A stretch of 64,000 bases of DNA. Source: Actinoplanes sichuanensis. GTDB taxonomy: Bacteria; Actinomycetota; Actinomycetes; Mycobacteriales; Micromonosporaceae. The stretch spans positions 9,947,501-10,011,500 of the forward strand of contig NZ_AP028461.1 in assembly GCF_033097365.1 (NCBI RefSeq), in the 5' to 3' direction. Under the pieces are notes generated by a model that made no database searches, was not told where the DNA came from, and saw nothing but the letters and a program-made list of their open reading frames with translations. The position numbers and the translations under genes are program-made. Position 1 is the first letter of the stretch, and each line of letters begins with the position of its first letter. Below, in pieces: positions 46,231 to 55,354 of this stretch.

Positions 46231-48431
46231 GGCTGGTGGGACTCGGCGTAAGAGGCCAGCCACGCCACCTGGTCGGGGTCCAGGGAGGGCCGGACCCGGG
46301 AACGGGCCGTCGCCACGTTCGCCGCGGTGACAGTCGTCGCCTCCAGCGATTCGCGCATCGCGGCCAGCGCCGACTCCCGGATCAGCGCGGAGCAGTCGGC
46401 AGCCGAGAAGCCGTCCAGGGCGGCGCCCAACTCGACCAGGTCGACCGACGCGTCCAGCGGCACCGCCTTCGACGACGCGCGCAGGATCGCGGTCCGGGCG
46501 TCGGCGTCCGGCGGCGGCACGAACACCAGCCGCTCCAGCCGACCCGGGCGCAGCAACGCCGGATCGATCAGGTCGGGCCGGTTGGTCGCCCCGATCACCA
46601 CCACGTTGCGCAGGTCCTCGACACCGTCCAGTTCGGTCAGCAGAGCGGCCACCACCCGGTCGGTGACGCCGCCGTCGGTGCCCTGCCCCCGGGCCGGGGC
46701 CAACGCGTCCACCTCGTCCAGGAAGACGAGCGTCGGTGCCGCCTCCCGGGCCCGGCGGAACAGTTCGCGCACCGACCGCTCACTGTCGCCGACCCACTTG
46801 CTGAGCAGCTCGGCGCCCTTGACCGAAAGGACGTTCGCCTTACCCGTACCGGCGATGGCTTTGACCAGATAGGTCTTTCCGCAGCCGGGCGGGCCGTAGA
46901 GCAGCACACCGCGCGGCGGCGACACCCCGAGCCGGGCGAACGTGTCCGGATAGGTGAGCGGCCACAGCACCGACTCGGTGAGCACCTGCTTGACCTCGGC
47001 CATGTCGCCGACGTCGTCCAGGGTCACCGCGGCGACCTCCAGCGTGGACTCGGCCATCGAGGTCGGCCGGACCACGTCGAGAGCGGCTTCGAAATCGGCC
47101 ATGGTGACCGTGGGTGACGGCGCCTCCTTTTGTCGGAGCGCGGCCCGGACCCCGGCCTCCCGGGCCAGCGCGCCGAGATCGGCGGCGACGAAACCGGGGG
47201 TACGCCCGGCGACCTCGTCCAGCCGCACATCCTCGGCCAGTGGCATCCCGCGGGTCAGCACGCCCAGCTGCTCCCGGCGCATCGCGGAGTCCGGCAGGGG
47301 CACGGTGAGCTGCACGGACAACAGCTCCGGGGCGCGCAGTGCCGGGTCCACCGACTCGGGTCTACTGGTGGTGCAGACGACCGCGGTCCCGTCGACGAGC
47401 GTGTCGGCCAGCACCTGACGGAACACCGTGGAGATCGGGCCCGGCTCCTCACGCGGGGCGAGCGCCTCGACGTCGGAGATCAGTAGCACGGCCGGGTGCC
47501 CGGCCCGTACCTCCTTGGCGAGCTCTCGCAGCCGGGCCGCCGCCGCGTTGTTGGTCAGGGCGGCCAGTTCCGGCGCCCAGACCGTGCGCACCTCGGCGTT
47601 CACCGCCGCGCCGACCGCCCGGACCAGTGCCGATTTGCCGGACCCGGAGGGGCCGGAGATCAGTACACCGAGGGTCACCCGGGTGCCCAGCCTGGCCAGC
47701 ACCTCCCGGTGGTGGAAACCGAGATCGAGCAGTTCCTCCAGCTCCTTGGCCTGGGCGCGGAGACCGGGCAGGTCGTCGAGGCTGAGCGGCGGCACATCCG
47801 GGTCGGTCGAGGCCGGCGCGTCCGAGGCGACCACCGGGCGGGCCGCCGGAGCCGCCGCGGACGGGCCGTCCTGCCAGGCGACGACGGTGTCCATGGTGAC
47901 CAGCGAGGCGTCGCCGTCGGTCACCTCGATCACGTTGAGCAGGGTGCTGGTCCAGGCGTAGCCGACCCGGTTGGCGAGACTGCGCCGGGCCGCCTCGACC
48001 AGGGGCCGGTGCCCGGCCTCCGGGAGCACGTCCTGCGGCAGCAGCGAGACGTCGTCACCGGCACTGACCACCTTGCCGAGCAGCGCCAGCCGCAGCATCT
48101 CGGGGGAGACCACGGCGACCACCTCGGCCGGACCGGTCAGGGTCACCCGGGTCGCCTGGGTCACCGGGACCGGGGTGACGGTGACCTGGCCGCCGTCGCG
48201 CATCCCGAGGTTGCCGAGCGTCAGATCGTCGGCGTAGAGCAGCCCGCGCCCGGCCGTCGACTCGGCCTTGGCGACGATCCCGGCCGTGGTCCGGGTGCCG
48301 GTCAGCCGCACCGGGTCGCCGGAGCGCAGGGCCAACGCGGCCATCACCTCCGGGTGCAACCGCACGATGCCGCGTCGCGCGTCCAAGGCGGCCGGTCGCA
48401 GGGTCACGGTCAGCGTGAGGTCATCGGCCAC
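46227..48431 (-). CDS. Cdc48/VCP-like two-ring AAA+ ATPase
   Basis: 734 residues. The N domain has a double-psi-barrel-like pattern (about 1-190) and two AAA+ modules follow. D1 has Walker A GPSGSGKSA (about 259-267), but its Walker B reads VLLISDVEAL (about 314-323), where the usual catalytic Glu after the Asp is Val. D2 has an intact Walker A GPPGCGKT (about 513-520), Walker B LVFLDEVDAL and the arginine-finger region NRPDLIDPALLRPGRLER. It matches the actinobacterial Cdc48-like proteins reported to interact with the mycobacterial proteasome (Cpa). An unfoldase or remodelling role is inferred. The start is GTG at 48431 with GGAAAGG upstream. Confidence 0.88.
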   Translation of the reverse strand: MADDLTLTVTLRPAALDARRGIVRLHPEVMAALALRSGDPVRLTGTRTTAGIVAKAESTAGRGLLYADDLTLGNLGMRDGGQVTVTPVPVTQATRVTLTGPAEVVAVVSPEMLRLALLGKVVSAGDDVSLLPQDVLPEAGHRPLVEAARRSLANRVGYAWTSTLLNVIEVTDGDASLVTMDTVVAWQDGPSAAAPAARPVVASDAPASTDPDVPPLSLDDLPGLRAQAKELEELLDLGFHHREVLARLGTRVTLGVLISGPSGSGKSALVRAVGAAVNAEVRTVWAPELAALTNNAAAARLRELAKEVRAGHPAVLLISDVEALAPREEPGPISTVFRQVLADTLVDGTAVVCTTSRPESVDPALRAPELLSVQLTVPLPDSAMRREQLGVLTRGMPLAEDVRLDEVAGRTPGFVAADLGALAREAGVRAALRQKEAPSPTVTMADFEAALDVVRPTSMAESTLEVAAVTLDDVGDMAEVKQVLTESVLWPLTYPDTFARLGVSPPRGVLLYGPPGCGKTYLVKAIAGTGKANVLSVKGAELLSKWVGDSERSVRELFRRAREAAPTLVFLDEVDALAPARGQGTDGGVTDRVVAALLTELDGVEDLRNVVVIGATNRPDLIDPALLRPGRLERLVFVPPPDADARTAILRASSKAVPLDASVDLVELGAALDGFSAADCSALIRESALAAMRESLEATTVTAANVATARSRVRPSLDPDQVAWLASYAESHQP

Positions 48432-48535
48432 CGGGCGTGCCTTTCCGAAGGTGGGTCTGAGGCGTCCACGCTATCCGGAGTGGGGTAGCCGCGTCGGCTG
48501 AGAGGTTTCACAGGCACCGCTCAGTCGGATCGAGC

Positions 48536-48541
48536 TAGCGT
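48536..48541 (+). promoter_or_regulatory. Putative -10 box of the hydrolase-ABC fusion gene
   Basis: TAGCGT ends 7 nt before the ATG at 48549, supporting that start over GTG at 48540. Confidence 0.5.
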
Positions 48542-48548
48542 GTGCGCC

Positions 48549-51263
48549 ATGCCTGACCTGACCGCCGGACTGCGACGTACGCTTTCCCGGCTTCCCCGGC
48601 GCCGGGTCCTGCCCGCCGCAGCCGCCCTCGTGGTGCTGGCCGGCGCCGCAGTCTGGGCGCTGCGCCCCACCTCCGACGCCTGGACCACCGAGGACCTTCG
48701 GCTCGCCGGTGCCGACGTCGAGTTGGACGCCCGCTTCTACCTGCCGGCCGACCGGGACGGCAAGGTGCCCGCGGTGCTGCTCGCCCACGGGTTCGGCGGC
48801 ACCAAGGACTCGGTCCGGGACGACGCCGAGTCGCTCGCCGAGCGTGGGTACGCCGTTCTCGCGTACACCGCGCGGGGTTTCGGCCGCAGCACCGGACAGA
48901 TTCACCTGGACAGCCCGGACCACGAGGTCAAGGACGCGCAGAAGCTGCTCGACTGGCTGGCCACCCGTCCCGAGGTGGCCACCGACGGCGCCGGCGACCC
49001 GAAGGTGGCGGCGGTCGGCGGCTCCTACGGCGGCGCGCTGGCCCTCATGCTGGCCGGTCAGGACTCTCGGGTCGACGCGATCGTCCCGCAGATCACCTGG
49101 AACGATCTGAACCAGGCTCTGGTCCCGGGCGGCGTCTTCAAGAAGGCGTGGGCCGGTTATTTCTTCGGCAACGGAGCCGGGTCCCTGATGCAGGGCCGCG
49201 GTCAGGAGCAGGGAGACCCCGCCTGCGGCCGGTTCGCTGAGGACGTCTGCCAGGCCTACCTGCAGATGGCCACCACCGGCACCCCCGACGAGGCCACCAG
49301 GGCACTGCTGCTCAAGTCCAGCCCGGCCACCGTGCTCGACAAGATCAAGGCGCCGACCCTGCTGATTCAGGGCGCGGTCGACACGCTCTTCCCGCTCTCC
49401 GAGGCGGACGCCAACGCCAAAGGGATCGCCGCGACCGGCACACCGGTGCGAGTCGCCTGGTTCACCGGCGGTCACGACGGCGGCACCGGCCCGACCTCCG
49501 ACTCCGACCGGCTCAAGTACCTGACGGTCCAGTGGCTCGACCACTACCTGAAGGGCGAGGGCGACGCGCCGGGCGACGACTTCACGTTCTCCCGGGTCGC
49601 CGGGTTCAGCGCGCTCGACCGCGGCCTGGTCACCAACGGCTACTCCACCGACTCGTACCCCGGGCTCACCGGCACCGGCCGCACCGAGATCACCGTGCAG
49701 GGTCCGGCGCAGCCGATCGCGAACCCGCCGAACGGCAACCCGGGCGCCATCTCCTCGGTGCCGGGCATCACCAGCCGGCTCAGTTCGGTGCTCAGCGGCG
49801 GCGTCGCCATGGACGTCCCGGGCCAGCACGCGATCTTCGAGTCGGCCGCGTTGACCGCTCCGGTCGAGGTGGCCGGCGCGCCCACGGTGCGGTTGCGGGC
49901 GGCGTCCCCGACCGGCGAGGCGGTTCTCTTCGTCAAGCTCTACGACGTCGACCCCAACGGGTCGGCGACGCTCAGCGCGGGCCTGGTCGCGCCGATCCGG
50001 CTCACCGGCCTGCCGACCGATATCGCCCAGGCCCAACCGGTCAGCGTGACGCTTCCGGCGATCGTCCGGCAGATCGAGGCAGGTCATCTGGTACGGGTCA
50101 CCGTCGCCACCTCCGATCAGGCATTCCTCACGCCCGCCCAGCCCGCGACGTACACGGTCGCGGTGGAACCGGTGCTGACCCTGCCGACGCTGACCGGCAC
50201 ACCGATCGCCGACCCGGGCAGCCTCTGGTGGTACGTGCTGGCCGGCGTGATCGGGGTGATCCTGCTCGGTCTGGTGCTGCTCCTGCTGGTCAGCCGGATC
50301 CGGCACCGGCGGCGGGACGTCGCCGTGGTCGAAGAGCACGCGGACACCCCGCTCGTGGTGAACGGGCTGCGCAAGGCGTACGGCGACGGGTTCGTGGCGG
50401 TCCAGGAGATCGGCTTCACCGTCCAGCGCGGCCAGGTCGTCGGCCTGCTCGGCCCGAACGGCGCCGGCAAGACCACCACACTGCGGGTGCTGATGGGCCT
50501 GACCCAGCCGACCGCCGGTGAGATCTACGTCTTCGGGCACCGGCTGGTCCCCGGCGCCCCGATCCTGTCGCGGGTCGGTGCGCTGGTCGAGGGCCCGGGT
50601 TTCCTGCCGCACCTGACCGGTGAGGAGAACCTGAAGGCGTACTGGCAGGCCACCGGCCGCCCGTGGGAGGACGCCCACTTCTCCGAGGCGCTGGAGATCG
50701 CCGGCCTGGGCGACTCGGTGCACCGCAAGACCCGTAAGTACAGCCACGGCATGCGGCAGCGGCTCGCCATCGCACAGGCCATGCTCGGCCTGCCGGAGCT
50801 GCTGGTGCTCGACGAGCCGACGGACGGGCTCGACCCGCCGCAGATCGCCGAGATGCGTCGGGTCCTCCAGCGGTACGCGACCGACGGCCGGGCCGTGCTG
50901 GTCTCCAGCCACCTGCTCGCCGAGGTGGAGCAGACCTGCACCCACGCGGTCGTCGTCAACAAGGGCCGGATCGTCGCGTCCGGCCCGGTCAGCGACATCG
51001 TCGGGGACTCCCCGTCGGTGCAGCTCGACGTCTCCGACGTGCCCGCCGCCACCCGGATCCTGCAGGACCTGGGCGTGGCCTCGGTCAAGACCGAGGGTCC
51101 GAACGGCCTGATCGTCGACATGAACGGCACGGCCCGGTCCGAGGTGGTCGCCTCCCTGGTCGGGGCCGGTATCGGGGTGGACCGGCTGGTGCCGCGCCGC
51201 CGTCTGGAGGACGCGTTCCTGTCCCTGGTCGGCGACAACTCGCGAGGAAGTGGGGACCGATGA
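48549..51263 (+). CDS. Fusion of X-Pro dipeptidyl-peptidase-like hydrolase and ABC transporter ATPase
   Basis: 904 residues. An N-terminal signal-anchor helix (about 24-41) precedes a CocE/S15-type alpha/beta hydrolase: nucleophile S159 in GGSYGGALA, D278 in QGAVDTLFP and H309 in FTGGHDGG. A jelly-roll X-Pro C-terminal domain follows (about 340-550), then a TM helix (about 560-584) and a complete ABC ATPase. The ATPase has Walker A LGPNGAGKTTT (about 634), signature YSHGMRQRLA (about 731) and Walker B LLVLDEPTDG (about 752). With two membrane passes the hydrolase should face outward and the ATPase inward. The permease gene overlaps by 4 bp, so the pair likely forms one ABC-2 system with a built-in external hydrolase. 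Confidence 0.88.
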   Translation: MPDLTAGLRRTLSRLPRRRVLPAAAALVVLAGAAVWALRPTSDAWTTEDLRLAGADVELDARFYLPADRDGKVPAVLLAHGFGGTKDSVRDDAESLAERGYAVLAYTARGFGRSTGQIHLDSPDHEVKDAQKLLDWLATRPEVATDGAGDPKVAAVGGSYGGALALMLAGQDSRVDAIVPQITWNDLNQALVPGGVFKKAWAGYFFGNGAGSLMQGRGQEQGDPACGRFAEDVCQAYLQMATTGTPDEATRALLLKSSPATVLDKIKAPTLLIQGAVDTLFPLSEADANAKGIAATGTPVRVAWFTGGHDGGTGPTSDSDRLKYLTVQWLDHYLKGEGDAPGDDFTFSRVAGFSALDRGLVTNGYSTDSYPGLTGTGRTEITVQGPAQPIANPPNGNPGAISSVPGITSRLSSVLSGGVAMDVPGQHAIFESAALTAPVEVAGAPTVRLRAASPTGEAVLFVKLYDVDPNGSATLSAGLVAPIRLTGLPTDIAQAQPVSVTLPAIVRQIEAGHLVRVTVATSDQAFLTPAQPATYTVAVEPVLTLPTLTGTPIADPGSLWWYVLAGVIGVILLGLVLLLLVSRIRHRRRDVAVVEEHADTPLVVNGLRKAYGDGFVAVQEIGFTVQRGQVVGLLGPNGAGKTTTLRVLMGLTQPTAGEIYVFGHRLVPGAPILSRVGALVEGPGFLPHLTGEENLKAYWQATGRPWEDAHFSEALEIAGLGDSVHRKTRKYSHGMRQRLAIAQAMLGLPELLVLDEPTDGLDPPQIAEMRRVLQRYATDGRAVLVSSHLLAEVEQTCTHAVVVNKGRIVASGPVSDIVGDSPSVQLDVSDVPAATRILQDLGVASVKTEGPNGLIVDMNGTARSEVVASLVGAGIGVDRLVPRRRLEDAFLSLVGDNSRGSGDR

Positions 51264-52129
51264 CCACGCTGGAAGCGGCGCCCGGCTACAAGCCGTCGCG
51301 CACGATGCCGATCTGGGCCGAGGTGCGCCGGCAGGCGTCCCGGCGGCGTACCCAGCTGGCGCTCGGTTTCATGGTGCTGCTGCCGCTGATCGTGTTGGCC
51401 GCGTTCGAGTTCGGTGGCGGCGGCCGGGACGACGACGACGGCAACGGCGGTGGCGCGTTCAGCAGCATGGCCGACCTGGCCACCTCCGGTGGGCTCAACT
51501 TCGCGCTCTTCGGGCTGGCCGTCTCAGCCGGGTTCCTGCTGGTCGTGGTGGTCGCGCTGTTCTTCGGGGACACGGTGGCCAGTGAGGCGAGCTGGGGCAG
51601 CCTGCGCTACCTGCTGGCGATCCCGGTCCCGCGGGCCCGGCTGCTCGGTGTCAAGCTGATCGTCGCCGCCGGGTATTCGCTGCTCGCCCTGTTCCTGCTG
51701 GTCGGCACCAGTCTGCTGGTCGGCACCCTGCGGTACGGCTGGTCCCCGATGGGCAGCACGATCGCCGCCGAGATCCCACCCGGTGAGGGCCTGCTGCGGC
51801 TACTGGGCATCTGCGCCTACCTGGCGACCACCCTGCTCGTGGTGGCCGGCCTGGCGTTCCTGCTGTCAGTGCTGACCGATGCCGCTCTCGGCGCGGTCGG
51901 CGGCGCGGTGCTGCTCTGGATCCTGTCCAGCATCCTGGACCAGATCGACGCGCTCGGCGGCATCCGTAACGGCCTGCCGACCCACTACACGGACGCCTGG
52001 ATGGGCCTGCTGTCCACCCCGGTGCAGACCGAGGACCTGGCGAAGGGCGCGATCTCCGCGGTCGTCTACGCCACACTGTTCTGGGGGATCGCGTTCTACC
52101 GCTTCACCCGCAAGGACGTCACCTCCTGA
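51260..52129 (+). CDS. ABC-2-type transporter permease
   Basis: 289 residues with about six transmembrane helices and a Gly/Asp-rich external loop (GGGGRDDDDGNGGG) after the first. The pattern, with SEASWGSLRYLLAIPVPR before the third helix, is typical of ABC-2 export permeases paired with drug- or lantibiotic-type ATPases. The ATG lies inside the end of the fusion gene (ATGA overlap), so the ATPase half upstream is its partner. Substrate unknown. The C terminus ends in the usual short cytoplasmic helix, FTRKDVTS. Confidence 0.88.
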   Translation: MTTLEAAPGYKPSRTMPIWAEVRRQASRRRTQLALGFMVLLPLIVLAAFEFGGGGRDDDDGNGGGAFSSMADLATSGGLNFALFGLAVSAGFLLVVVVALFFGDTVASEASWGSLRYLLAIPVPRARLLGVKLIVAAGYSLLALFLLVGTSLLVGTLRYGWSPMGSTIAAEIPPGEGLLRLLGICAYLATTLLVVAGLAFLLSVLTDAALGAVGGAVLLWILSSILDQIDALGGIRNGLPTHYTDAWMGLLSTPVQTEDLAKGAISAVVYATLFWGIAFYRFTRKDVTS

Positions 52130-52170
52130 CGGGTAAATCGGGTTGACGGCCGGGGCGGCCGCGGGGTGGC

Positions 52171-53088
52171 ATGGCGGCCGTGACGGCTGACTTCTCGATC
52201 CGCCCGGCCCGCCCCGACGACGCCGCGGAGGCGGTCGCTCTCCGCTCCGCGGTCCACCCCTATCTGGTTCGTGGTGAAGCGGCCACCCGCCGCATGTTCG
52301 CCGAGCCACCACCCGGCGGGGACCGGATCTTCCGGGTGGCCGAGAGCGACGCCGGGATCGTCGGCCTCACCTCGGCGTTCCGGGACACCCGCTCGGCGGA
52401 CTCCGGTTTCGGGCGGGTCGCGCTGCACGTGCACCCACAGCACCGGCGCCGAGGCATCGGCGCGGCCCTGCTCGCCGAGGCGGTCGGCCACCTGCGTTCG
52501 GTCGGGGTGCGCCGGGCGAGCAGTTGGGCCGCTCCGGAGTCGGTCGGGTTCGCCGGCGCGCACGGCTTCACGCCGTCCCGGGAGATGCGCTTCTCGGCCC
52601 TGGACCTGACCGGGTTCGGGGACCGGCCGTTCGTGCCGGCGCCGCCCGGGATCCAGGTGGTGCGGCTGCGCGAGGTGACGGAGGAGGCGCTGTACGCGGC
52701 GGATGTGGCGGCCGCGACCGATGAGCCCGGTGAGACGGCGCCGCAGCCGACGCCGTACCCGTTGTGGCGTTACGAGATCTGGGATGAGCCGGGCCTGGAC
52801 CGGGACGCCAGCATCGCCGCTGTCGCGGACCGGGAGATCGTGTCGTTCTCGCTGGTGCTGCGCGACGGCGACCGGATCTGGTCGGACATGACCGCCACCG
52901 TCCCGGCGTATCGCGGCCGGGGCCTGGCCCGGCTGGTGAAGACGGCGGCGCTGCGCCGGGCCGCGGCCTCCGGTGTGCGGGCCGCCTACACCAGCAACGA
53001 CGAGGAGAACGCCCCGATGCTCGCGGTGAACGAGCGGCTCGGCTACCGCCCGGTGGCCCGTCAGGTCTCCTGCCTGGCCGAGCTCTGA
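52171..53088 (+). CDS. Tandem GNAT acetyltransferase
   Basis: 305 residues with two GNAT domains in one chain. The first has the acetyl-CoA motif HPQHRRRGIGAALLAEA (about 90-106). The second has VPAYRGRGLARLVKTA (about 246-261), with a typical C-terminal NAPMLAVNERLGYR. Both pyrophosphate-binding loops look intact. Mycothiol synthase is also a tandem GNAT, but the sequence does not let me assign that function. The start is ATG at 52171, 41 bp after the permease, so it may be read through from the ABC operon. A stable hairpin follows. Confidence 0.87.
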   Translation: MAAVTADFSIRPARPDDAAEAVALRSAVHPYLVRGEAATRRMFAEPPPGGDRIFRVAESDAGIVGLTSAFRDTRSADSGFGRVALHVHPQHRRRGIGAALLAEAVGHLRSVGVRRASSWAAPESVGFAGAHGFTPSREMRFSALDLTGFGDRPFVPAPPGIQVVRLREVTEEALYAADVAAATDEPGETAPQPTPYPLWRYEIWDEPGLDRDASIAAVADREIVSFSLVLRDGDRIWSDMTATVPAYRGRGLARLVKTAALRRAAASGVRAAYTSNDEENAPMLAVNERLGYRPVARQVSCLAEL

Positions 53089-53098
53089 AGATCAACCC

Positions 53099-53121
53099 CC
53101 GGCCGGCCCAGGGCCGGCCGG
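53099..53121 (+). terminator. Terminator hairpin
   Basis: CCGGCCGGCCC pairs with GGGCCGGCCGG around a minimal loop, 10 bp after the GNAT stop. Confidence 0.65.
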
Positions 53122-53206
53122 ACAGGGGAAGGAGGTGGCTCACACATCGGGAAGACCGTGTGGTGTTCACGGCATCTCGTCGTAAGGTGTGGGAAACAAC
53201 TGAATA

Positions 53207-53345
53207 CCTCATCCAGAGGGGCAGAGGGATACGGCCCGACGAAGCCCCGGCAACCACCGCGCAGCGATTCTCGATGACGAGCCGCGTGTGGCAGGTGCTA
53301 ATTCCGTCCCCGTTTCGGCAGGTCGCCGCGGGGAAAGATGAGAGG
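53207..53345 (+). ncRNA. SAM-I (S-box) riboswitch
   Basis: The S-box core is recognisable: CAGAGGGGCAGAGGGA, then GAAGCCCCGGCAACC (53241-53255), GGTGCTAATTCC (53294-53305) and the closing GAAAGATGAG. P1 pairs CTCATC (53208-53213) with GATGAG (53337-53342). The 3' strand of P1 runs into the ribosome site GAGGA (53342-53346) of the next gene, so SAM binding should hide the site and block translation. The pattern fits SAM-I better than the SAM-IV form also known in actinobacteria. Confidence 0.92.
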
Positions 53346-53353
53346 AAACTCTG

Positions 53354-54637
53354 ATGACGTCTGTCGTTGACGCACCCTCGACCACCTCCACGTCGCCCGC
53401 TCGCGGTCTGATCTGTCGCGCCTGCGGCGCCGAGTACCCGCTCGCCGCGCAGCACGCTTGTTACGAGTGTTTCGGCCCGCTCGAGGTCGCGTACGACGAG
53501 GCGGCCCTCGCGCGGGTGACCCGGGCCCAGATCGAGGCGGGCCCGCAGAACATCTGGCGTTACGCGGCCCTCCTGCCGGCCGGCCAGGACCCGGCGACCC
53601 GGGTGACCCTCGACCCCGGCCTGACCCCGCTGGTGGCCGCCCCGCAGCTGGCCGCGGCGGTCGGCATCGAGGCCCCGCTCTACGTCAAGGACGACTCGCA
53701 GAACCCGACCCACTCGTTCAAGGACCGGGTCGTCTCGGTGGCCCTGACCGCGGCCAAGGAGCTGGGCTTCAAGCGGTTCTCCTGCGCCTCGACCGGCAAC
53801 CTGGCCAACTCGGTCGCCGCCCACGCCGCCCGGGCCGGTGTGCCGAGCATCGTCTTCATCCCCTCCGATCTGGAGCCGGGCAAGATCATCACGACCGCGG
53901 TGTACGGCGGCGAGCTGGTCGCCATCGAGGGTTCCTACGACGACGTGAACCGGCTGTGCAGCGAGCTCGTGGAGACCGACGAGTTCGAGGACACCGCGTT
54001 CGTGAACGTGAACGTCCGTCCGTTCTACGCCGAGGGCTCGAAGACGCTCGGCTACGAGGTGGCCGAGCAGCTCGGCTGGCGCATCCCGGCCCAGGTGGTC
54101 ATCCCGATGGCCTCCGGTGAGCTGCTCACCAAGGTGGACAAGGCGTTCTCCGAGCTGGTCGAGATCGGACTCGCCGAGGCTCCGGAGGGCGGCTGGACCG
54201 TGTTCGGCGCCCAGTCCGAGGGCTGTAACCCGATCGCCGTCGCCCTGCACGCCGACACCGACGTGATCACCCCGGTGAAGCCGACCGGCATCGCGAAGTC
54301 GCTGAACATCGGTGACCCGGCCGCCGGGCCGTACGCGATCGAGGCCGTCAAGCGCACCGGCGGCTGGATGGACTACGCGAACGACGAGGAGATCCGGGCC
54401 GGCATCCGGCTCCTGGCCGAGACGACCGGCATCTTCGCCGAGACCGCCGGCGGCACCACCGTCGCGGTGCTCAAGAAGCTGGTGGCCAGTGGCAAGCTCG
54501 ACCCCACCAAGGAGACCGTCGTTTACAACACCGGTGAGGGTCTGAAGACACTCGACGCGGTGGCCGGCCAGGTTGGACCGACCCACACGATCAAGCCGTC
54601 GTTGCGCGGCGCCCGGGAGGCCGGCCTGCTCGGCTGA
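53354..54637 (+). CDS. thrC: Threonine-synthase-like PLP enzyme with N-terminal zinc ribbon
   Basis: 427 residues. A rubredoxin-like knuckle, CRACG with CYEC (C-x2-C-x11-C-x2-C, about residues 21-40), is followed by a fold-type II PLP domain. The Schiff-base lysine is in NPTHSFKDR. The phosphate-binding loop is in ASTGNLANS, and GGTTVAVLKKL is in the usual place. Threonine synthase converts O-phosphohomoserine to threonine. This zinc-ribbon form is longer than classical actinobacterial ThrC of hom-thrC-thrB operons. Control by a SAM riboswitch is more expected for methionine genes, so a role in the methionine branch is worth considering. The start is ATG at 53354, 7 nt after GAGGA. Confidence 0.88.
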   Translation: MTSVVDAPSTTSTSPARGLICRACGAEYPLAAQHACYECFGPLEVAYDEAALARVTRAQIEAGPQNIWRYAALLPAGQDPATRVTLDPGLTPLVAAPQLAAAVGIEAPLYVKDDSQNPTHSFKDRVVSVALTAAKELGFKRFSCASTGNLANSVAAHAARAGVPSIVFIPSDLEPGKIITTAVYGGELVAIEGSYDDVNRLCSELVETDEFEDTAFVNVNVRPFYAEGSKTLGYEVAEQLGWRIPAQVVIPMASGELLTKVDKAFSELVEIGLAEAPEGGWTVFGAQSEGCNPIAVALHADTDVITPVKPTGIAKSLNIGDPAAGPYAIEAVKRTGGWMDYANDEEIRAGIRLLAETTGIFAETAGGTTVAVLKKLVASGKLDPTKETVVYNTGEGLKTLDAVAGQVGPTHTIKPSLRGAREAGLLG

Positions 54638-54873
54638 CCCCGTTACGGGTCGTCCGAGCGGTCGGGCGAAGGTCACCAATTCGTGACCAAATCTCACTGA
54701 CCGTCACCGACGATCAGCCGGTTGTCAGAATTACCTCCTCCGAGGACTTGCACTCCGATCTCCGGATGGGCAGGATGCTCTCTGCGGGAGGACGCGACGC
54801 CGTACGAGGCCCCTCACCAGAGCTTGGCGACAATCTCCAGAGGGTCCCAACGATCCAGCGCTGACCCAAACGG

Positions 54874-55353
54874 CTACGTGCCCGGAGGTGCTGTGCGTCC
54901 GTCCTCCCGACCAAACATCTTCTGCGCCCACGGGCGAAGCGGCAGTTCGAGCGGGTAGTGCCCGTCGGCCAGGCCCGCGTTCTTCTCGAACCAGTTGCGC
55001 ACCCCGTAGGACTTGGTCAGCGCGATCGACCAGCCACACGCGAGCCAGTAGGCGGGCCAGAACAGCGGGCCGAAGAACGCGTACTGACTCGCGTGCCGGG
55101 ACTCGTGGGTGAACAGCCGGATCCGCTCTTCGGCGAGCAGCCACTCGGCGGGGCGGTTCGTGATGATCACCGAGCCGACCGTGAAGCAGGAGCCGGCCGG
55201 CATCCGGAACCGGAAGTTCTCGGCGATCAGCACCCCGTGCCGTCCTCGCCGGACCTTCGTGCCGGTGCCGAGAGCCACCAACAGCCCGACCAGGGTCGTC
55301 CCGTTCACCGCGGTCAGCGTCGTCCGCGTCACGTGCCACCCGCGCCCGGCCAT
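54874..55353 (-). CDS. Membrane-associated protein with HExxH-type motif
   Basis: 159 residues. An N-terminal hydrophobic patch ([13 protein letters not shown], about 10-24) and a hydrophobic stretch around [18 protein letters not shown] (about 100-118) suggest membrane association. Between them, [15 protein letters not shown] contains HESRH, which has the HExxH pattern of zinc metallopeptidases. A third ligand is not obvious. The C terminus is basic. It may be a small metallopeptidase-like protein, or the motif may be structural. The start is ATG at 55353, 1 bp after the stop of the GNAT gene, so the two are cotranscribed. Unrecognised family. Confidence 0.72.
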   Translation of the reverse strand: MAGRGWHVTRTTLTAVNGTTLVGLLVALGTGTKVRRGRHGVLIAENFRFRMPAGSCFTVGSVIITNRPAEWLLAEERIRLFTHESRHASQYAFFGPLFWPAYWLACGWSIALTKSYGVRNWFEKNAGLADGHYPLELPLRPWAQKMFGREDGRTAPPGT

Positions 55354-55354
55354 C

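Noticed and set aside
53207..53345. SAM-IV riboswitch as alternative call
   Set aside because: The order of conserved blocks and the P1/ribosome-site arrangement match the SAM-I core better.
54714..54914. Small minus-strand open frame in the thrC downstream gap
   Set aside because: No ribosome site, no recognisable composition, and it overlaps the 3' end of the HExxH-motif gene. The gap 54638-54873 shows nothing else convincing beyond a weak 5-bp hairpin after thrC.
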